From: an uncultured Winogradskyella sp.
GTDB taxonomy: Bacteria > Bacteroidota > Bacteroidia > Flavobacteriales > Flavobacteriaceae
DNA length: 64,000 nucleotides
Direction: 5' to 3'
Assembly: GCA_913055905.1 (NCBI GenBank)
Contig: CAJXLB010000002.1
Coordinates: 186,001 to 250,000, forward strand
Below the pieces are notes generated by a model that saw nothing but the letters and a program-made list of their open reading frames with translations, did not search any database and had not been told where the DNA came from. This document shows positions 58,901-64,000 of the stretch, piece after piece; the first letter of the stretch is position 1; each line of letters begins with the position of its first letter. Made by a program: the position numbers and the translations under genes.

Positions 58901-61429
58901 ATGTCAGAAGGAGAAAAACTGATTCCGATTAACATTGAAGATGAAATGAAATCCGCCTACATTGATTATTCAATGTCGGTCATTGTGTCACGTGCCTTAC
59001 CAGATGTAAGAGATGGTCTTAAACCTGTTCACAGACGCGTACTTTATGGTATGCACGAGTTGGGAGTTAGATCAAATACACCGCATAAAAAATCTGCCAG
59101 AATCGTAGGTGAGGTTTTGGGTAAATACCATCCGCACGGTGATACCTCTGTTTATGATACCATGGTGCGTATGGCGCAGGAGTGGAGTTTACGTTATATG
59201 CTCATTGATGGTCAAGGTAATTTTGGGTCTATTGATGGTGATAGTCCGGCCGCGATGCGATATACTGAGGCAAGGATGCGTAAGATATCTGAAGACATGT
59301 TGGCAGATATAGATAAGGAAACAGTAGACCATAGTTTAAATTTTGATGACACACTAGAGGAACCAACGGTCTTACCGACAAGGATTCCAGGGTTACTGGT
59401 TAATGGAGCTTCTGGTATTGCGGTTGGTATGGCAACAAACATGCCGCCTCACAACCTTTCAGAAGTTGTGGACGGTACCGTTGCGTTTATCGATAATCCA
59501 GATATTGAGGTTAACGAATTGATGCAGCACATTAAGGCACCTGATTTTCCAACTGGTGGCATTATCTATGGTTACGATGGCGTAAAAGAAGCCTTTGAGA
59601 CTGGCCGAGGAAGAATTGTAATGCGTGGTAAGGCTAATATCGAGGAAGTTAAAGGCCGCGAGTGTATCATAGTTACCGAAATACCATATCAGGTCAATAA
59701 AGCCGATATGATTAAAAAAACGGCCGATCTTGTTAACGAGAAGAAGCTAGAAGGCATAGCTACAATTCGTGATGAGTCCGATAGAAAAGGTATGCGCATA
59801 GTTTATGTTCTTAAAAGAGACGCCATACCAAACATTGTACTAAACAAGTTGTACAAATATACAGCACTGCAGTCGTCGTTTAGTGTAAACAATATTGCAC
59901 TTGTAAAGGGAAGGCCTGAGTTGCTCAACTTAAAAGATTTAATTCTTCATTTTGTAGACCATAGACATGACGTCGTAGTAAGACGCACAAAATACGAATT
60001 GCGCAAGGCCGAAGAACGAGCACACATTTTAGAAGGTTTAATTATAGCTTCTGACAATATAGATGAAGTTATTGCTTTAATTAGAGCGTCTTCCAATGCA
60101 GATGAAGCCAGGGAGAAATTGGTTGAACGCTTTAAGCTAACCGAAATTCAGGCCAAAGCAATTGTTGAGATGAGATTGAGACAATTGACCGGTCTTGAGC
60201 AAGATAAGCTAAGAAGCGAGTATGAAGAGCTAATGAAGACCATTGAAGACTTAAAGGATATTCTTGATAAGAAAGATCGTCGAATGGACATCATTAAGGA
60301 AGAGCTTCTAGAAATAAAAAATAAGTATGGTGATGAGCGTCGCTCAACAATAGAATACGCAGGAGGCGATCTTAGCATAGAGGATATGATTCCAGATGAA
60401 AAGGTTGTTATCACCATTTCTCATGCAGGTTACATTAAGCGTACGTCCTTGACAGAATATAAAACCCAGCATAGGGGCGGAGTAGGACAAAAAGCTTCAA
60501 CCACACGAAATGAAGATTTCCTTGAAGATTTATTTGTCGGAACAAATCACCAGTACATGTTATTCTTTACCCAAAAAGGAAAATGTTTCTGGATGCGTGT
60601 TTATGAAATACCGGAAGGAACGCGAACCTCAAAGGGTAGAGCGATACAAAACCTTATTAATATTGAGCAAGACGATAAAGTCATGGCTTTTATATGTACT
60701 CAGGACCTAAAGGATGAGGAATACATCAACAGTCATTATGTAATCATGGCGACTAAAAAAGGTCAGGTAAAAAAGACCGCTTTAGAACAATATTCTAGAC
60801 CGAGAACCAATGGAATAAACGCCATAACCATTAGGGAAGGTGATGAACTTCTTGAGGCTAAATTAACAACAGGTAATAGTCAAGTGATGTTAGCCTTAAA
60901 ATCCGGTAAGGCTATTAGGTTTGAAGAAGCTAAAACAAGACCAATGGGTCGTAATGCTTCTGGAGTAAGGGGCATCACATTAGCAGATGACAATGATGAG
61001 GTCGTAGGAATGGTTGCCGTTGACGATATGGATAGTAATATCTTGGTCGTTTCAGAAAATGGCTACGGTAAACGATCTAGTTTAGATGATTACAGGATAA
61101 CTAACAGAGGCGGTAAAGGTGTAAAAACCATTTCTATTACCGAAAAAACTGGTAACTTAGTGTCGATTAAGAATGTAACAGATGATGATGATCTCATGAT
61201 TATCAATAAATCTGGTATAGCCATTAGGATGCAAGTCTCTGATTTAAGGGTTATGGGAAGAGCCACGCAAGGTGTTAAATTAATAAACCTAAAAGGCAAA
61301 GATTCCATCGCTGCCGTGGCTAAAGTGATGAAAGATGATGATGACGATGCTGTAGCTGAAGGAGATGTTGACAATTCGGCAACAGATAATGATGGCACGG
61401 CTATTGATAATAAAACAAATGAAAACTAA
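58901..61429 (+). CDS. gyrA: DNA gyrase subunit A
   Basis: An 842-residue type II topoisomerase subunit. The catalytic tyrosine is residue 121 in [10 protein letters not shown]. The quinolone-resistance region reads [19 protein letters not shown], so the position of E. coli Ser83 is Thr82 here and Asp87 is Asp86. The C-terminal beta-pinwheel contains the GyrA-box type segment HRGGVGQKA. The final 35 residues are strongly acidic ([14 protein letters not shown] and onward). The 260 bases before it are AT-rich, with no recognisable gene; a weak TATATTAG lies near 58854. Confidence 0.97.
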   Translation: MSEGEKLIPINIEDEMKSAYIDYSMSVIVSRALPDVRDGLKPVHRRVLYGMHELGVRSNTPHKKSARIVGEVLGKYHPHGDTSVYDTMVRMAQEWSLRYMLIDGQGNFGSIDGDSPAAMRYTEARMRKISEDMLADIDKETVDHSLNFDDTLEEPTVLPTRIPGLLVNGASGIAVGMATNMPPHNLSEVVDGTVAFIDNPDIEVNELMQHIKAPDFPTGGIIYGYDGVKEAFETGRGRIVMRGKANIEEVKGRECIIVTEIPYQVNKADMIKKTADLVNEKKLEGIATIRDESDRKGMRIVYVLKRDAIPNIVLNKLYKYTALQSSFSVNNIALVKGRPELLNLKDLILHFVDHRHDVVVRRTKYELRKAEERAHILEGLIIASDNIDEVIALIRASSNADEAREKLVERFKLTEIQAKAIVEMRLRQLTGLEQDKLRSEYEELMKTIEDLKDILDKKDRRMDIIKEELLEIKNKYGDERRSTIEYAGGDLSIEDMIPDEKVVITISHAGYIKRTSLTEYKTQHRGGVGQKASTTRNEDFLEDLFVGTNHQYMLFFTQKGKCFWMRVYEIPEGTRTSKGRAIQNLINIEQDDKVMAFICTQDLKDEEYINSHYVIMATKKGQVKKTALEQYSRPRTNGINAITIREGDELLEAKLTTGNSQVMLALKSGKAIRFEEAKTRPMGRNASGVRGITLADDNDEVVGMVAVDDMDSNILVVSENGYGKRSSLDDYRITNRGGKGVKTISITEKTGNLVSIKNVTDDDDLMIINKSGIAIRMQVSDLRVMGRATQGVKLINLKGKDSIAAVAKVMKDDDDDAVAEGDVDNSATDNDGTAIDNKTNEN

Positions 61430-61460
61430 AACTAATATTGATTAAAAACTATTAAACGTG

Positions 61461-62750
61461 ATGAAAAACTTAATGACATTAGTGTTACTCTTAGCTGTTT
61501 CGGCAATGTCGTTTGCACAAAAAAGTGAAGTAAGGGCCATTGAGAAAGCCATAAAGAAAATGAATTGGGCGGATGCCCAATCTGCAGTGGCTGCTGCAGA
61601 ACAGCTACTAGGCAACATGGACGATAAGATGAAAGCTGAGTTTTACTACCTTAAGGCTCAGGCGCTATATGCCAATGGAGCCGGCTCCAGTGAAAAAGTA
61701 GATGAAGCTATTGCTAGTTTAGAAAAACTAAAAGACGTAGAGGCCGCCATGGGCAAATACAAGTATTCTAAGGATGCTAGCGAAATGAAAACCTCAATGA
61801 TTAATAATTTCTTAACCAAAGCTAATAATGCAATAAGCAGTAAAGACTACGCTTCTGCTGCTTTAGGATTTGAAAAGGCTTATAAGTTGTCTCCAGAAGA
61901 TACCACATATTTATACTACGCAGCATCATCTGCGGTCACTAACCAGGACTATGATACTGCATTGAAGTATTATTTAGAACTTCAGGATTTAAATTATACA
62001 GGTATTAAGATGAATTATTACGCTGTGAATAAAGAGACCGGTGAAGAAGAGGTCTTTGGTGACAAAAAGACACGTGATTTATCTGTAAAAATCGCCAAGA
62101 CACATATTAACCCGAAGGATGAGATGTCTGAATCTAAAAGAGGGGAAATCACCAAAAATATAGCCTTAATTCATGTGGCCCAAGGTAACGATGAAAAAGC
62201 TCTTGCGGCAATGTCAGATGCTAGGGCAGAGAACCCAGACGATATGGGATTATTGCTTTCCGAGGCCAATGTATATCTTAAAATGGGCAACAAAGAGCGT
62301 TTTAAGGAATTAATGGAAGAGGCTACAGCAAAGGACCCCAATAATGCTGAGTTGCAGTATAACCTCGGTGTTTTGGCCGCAGAAGGTGGAGACCAAAAGG
62401 GAGCTATCAAATACTATGAGAAAGCTATTGAGCTTAATCCTAATTACGTGGACGCTTATAATAATATAGCGGTAAGCATTCTTGATGGAGAGGCTGCAAT
62501 CGTAGAAGAAATGAATTCCTTAGGCATGAGCGCTGCTGATAACAAGCGTTATGATGAATTGAAAGAAAAAAGAACGCAGCTTTATAAAAATGCCATTCCT
62601 TACTTACAGAAAGCTCTGGAATTGAGGGAAACAAATATCGACGCTGCTAAGACACTAATGAATATTTATAGTGCCTTGGGAGAAACCGATAAATTTAAGG
62701 AAATGAAAGCCAAGGTAGAAGGTATGCAATCTGCAGCCGGAGGCAATTAA
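61461..62750 (+). CDS. Exported tetratricopeptide-repeat protein
   Basis: A 429-residue protein with signal peptide MKNLMTLVLLLAVSAMSFA. The mature chain is mainly helical. TPR units are clear near residues 120-175 (AALGFEKAYKLSPEDTTYLY) and 235-345 (ELQYNLGVLAAEGGDQKGAI, then YYEKAIELNPNYVDAYNNIA). An N-terminal repeat of similar pattern begins at residue 30. It lies 28 bases after gyrA and may be read from the same transcript. It is probably a periplasmic scaffold; the partners are unknown. The start is the ATG after an in-frame GTG. Confidence 0.85.
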   Translation: MKNLMTLVLLLAVSAMSFAQKSEVRAIEKAIKKMNWADAQSAVAAAEQLLGNMDDKMKAEFYYLKAQALYANGAGSSEKVDEAIASLEKLKDVEAAMGKYKYSKDASEMKTSMINNFLTKANNAISSKDYASAALGFEKAYKLSPEDTTYLYYAASSAVTNQDYDTALKYYLELQDLNYTGIKMNYYAVNKETGEEEVFGDKKTRDLSVKIAKTHINPKDEMSESKRGEITKNIALIHVAQGNDEKALAAMSDARAENPDDMGLLLSEANVYLKMGNKERFKELMEEATAKDPNNAELQYNLGVLAAEGGDQKGAIKYYEKAIELNPNYVDAYNNIAVSILDGEAAIVEEMNSLGMSAADNKRYDELKEKRTQLYKNAIPYLQKALELRETNIDAAKTLMNIYSALGETDKFKEMKAKVEGMQSAAGGN

Positions 62751-62765
62751 TACTCATTAGTACAT

Positions 62766-62798
62766 AAAAAAAAGCGACTTATTGAAGTCGCTTTTTTT
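62766..62798. terminator. Bidirectional terminator after the TPR gene
   Basis: Perfect stem of 14 bases, AAAAAAAGCGACTT / AAGTCGCTTTTTTT, loop ATTG. It serves both convergent genes. Confidence 0.9.
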
Positions 62799-62802
62799 GT
62801 TT

Positions 62803-63552
62803 CTAGACTATTTTCTTAATCACCCTGAGCTTATGAGTGTGGATCTGGCGTTCTGCGTTATATATGCCACTATGGTCTAAGCGGTCTATCCTAACTTTTC
62901 CATGGGCATGAATAATGTAATTGTTCTCCATGATTATACCTACATGGATAATTTCACCCTCTGCATTATCAAAAAAAGCAAGATCACCCGGTTCACTTTC
63001 CTCAATAAAACTTAAGGGTTCTCCTTGAGTAGCTTGCTGCGAGGCATCTCTTTTTAAGTTAATGCCATTTAATTTATAAACCATTTGAGTAAATCCCGAA
63101 CAATCGACACCAAAAGGCGTCTTTCCGCCCCATAAATAGGGCGCATTCAGGTAAAGAAAGGCAGTAGCTACAATATTAGACTTATTTGGTGTAACGTTAA
63201 TCTTGTTTCCGTCGTAGGTATGATTCAACAATGGCAATACGTTGAGATTACTCCCAATCGGGATGGGATATAAGCTATCGTTTTCATCCGCTACATATTG
63301 AATAAGGTCTTTTGCTAATACAAAGTCAGACTGAAGGAGATTATTATGGGTGTCCTCGTCAACTTCAAGATATTGTTTGTTGTCTATCCATCCCACATAG
63401 TTATCAAAAGCAATACGAATTCGGCTCCATTTTTTGCGATACTCCAGAACTTTGAATTGGTCACCATAGAGTACCTGTGTAACCATTTCAGAAGTGTCAC
63501 TAGGCTCTAATCTAACCGGAACAATGCCCAAATTGCAAATACCGTACCGCAT
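62803..63552 (-). CDS. C40 family (NlpC/P60) peptidase with SH3 domain
   Basis: A 249-residue protein. Residues about 10-65 are a bacterial SH3-like domain (VRLEPSDTSEMVTQVLYGDQ, KWSRIRIAFDNYVGWI), and a second SH3-like unit follows near 75-115. The NlpC/P60 domain has the triad Cys151 (GVDCSGF), His203 (IHVGI) and His215 (HAHGKV). Such enzymes cut peptide stems of peptidoglycan between D-Glu and the diamino acid. No signal peptide is evident, so a cytosolic muropeptide-recycling role is plausible. It is 8 bases after the thiolase gene. Confidence 0.9.
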   Translation of the reverse strand: MRYGICNLGIVPVRLEPSDTSEMVTQVLYGDQFKVLEYRKKWSRIRIAFDNYVGWIDNKQYLEVDEDTHNNLLQSDFVLAKDLIQYVADENDSLYPIPIGSNLNVLPLLNHTYDGNKINVTPNKSNIVATAFLYLNAPYLWGGKTPFGVDCSGFTQMVYKLNGINLKRDASQQATQGEPLSFIEESEPGDLAFFDNAEGEIIHVGIIMENNYIIHAHGKVRIDRLDHSGIYNAERQIHTHKLRVIKKIV

Positions 63553-63560
63553 TTAAATGT

Positions 63561-64000
<440 letters not shown>

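Overview
The window is a stretch of Bacteroidota chromosome, almost certainly family Flavobacteriaceae and probably marine. The evidence is AT-rich DNA (high-30s % GC by eye), at least a dozen upstream sites matching the Bacteroidota -7 promoter element TAnnTTTG, several UUG starts, and family-typical genes: BatA-like vWA protein, DUF4834 beside YfhO, TIGR02757, DUF3667, a GH3/beta-lactamase fusion, bacillithiol synthase bshA, an AOS-type acyltransferase with a YghO/BcerS-like acyltransferase, and a NarI/FadF-like Fe-S pair. No rRNA, tRNA, CRISPR array, prophage or insertion sequence was seen. The content is mostly housekeeping and envelope genes, densely packed, with short intergenic gaps and bidirectional terminators.

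Layout. 1-2965: PLP enzyme tail, AOS-type acyl transferase and YghO/BcerS-like acyltransferase, a likely sulfonolipid (capnine) or sphingoid-lipid locus. 2985-9612: outer-membrane protein, DUF4834, YfhO, a glycosyltransferase and a flippase (surface glycan). 9702-12854: an exported, extremely Arg/Asn/Ser-rich protein, DUF3667 and a small membrane protein. 12860-19124: uvrA, an ECF sigma factor with a structured 5' UTR and an adjacent 47-codon gene, an endonuclease III without Fe-S cysteines, a lone AT-rich glycosyltransferase, and bcp. 19208-26259: a conserved protein of unknown role, an MBL hydrolase pair, and the operon batA-like / dihydroorotase-like pseudoenzyme / DUF4870-like / esterase. 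26330-32078: GT2, M61 and S10 peptidases, TIGR02757 and RidA. 32145-41482: envelope biogenesis (lptD, amidase, MlaD) followed by a quinone-linked Fe-S pair and two bacterial PH-domain proteins. 41519-47571: serB, GH3/beta-lactamase fusion and bshA. 47568-52416: the thrABC operon, preceded by a threonine-rich leader peptide. 52497-64000: nnr, hutH, clpC, gyrA, a TPR protein, a C40 peptidase and the tail of a thiolase.

How the genes fit together. Three themes recur. The first is envelope construction: LptD, MlaD, amidase, GH3/beta-lactamase, YfhO/GT/flippase and the unusual lipid genes. The second is amino-acid metabolism: thrABC with apparent attenuation, serB and hutH. The third is damage control: UvrA, Nth, Bcp, bacillithiol, RidA, NAD(P)HX repair and ClpC. 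The most interesting non-gene signal is the thr leader (52294-52401), with overlapping inverted repeats, controlling thrABC. Others are the ECF sigma 5' UTR with nested inverted repeats, face-to-face promoters between lptD and the amidase gene, and the dihydroorotase homologue that has lost nearly all metal ligands.
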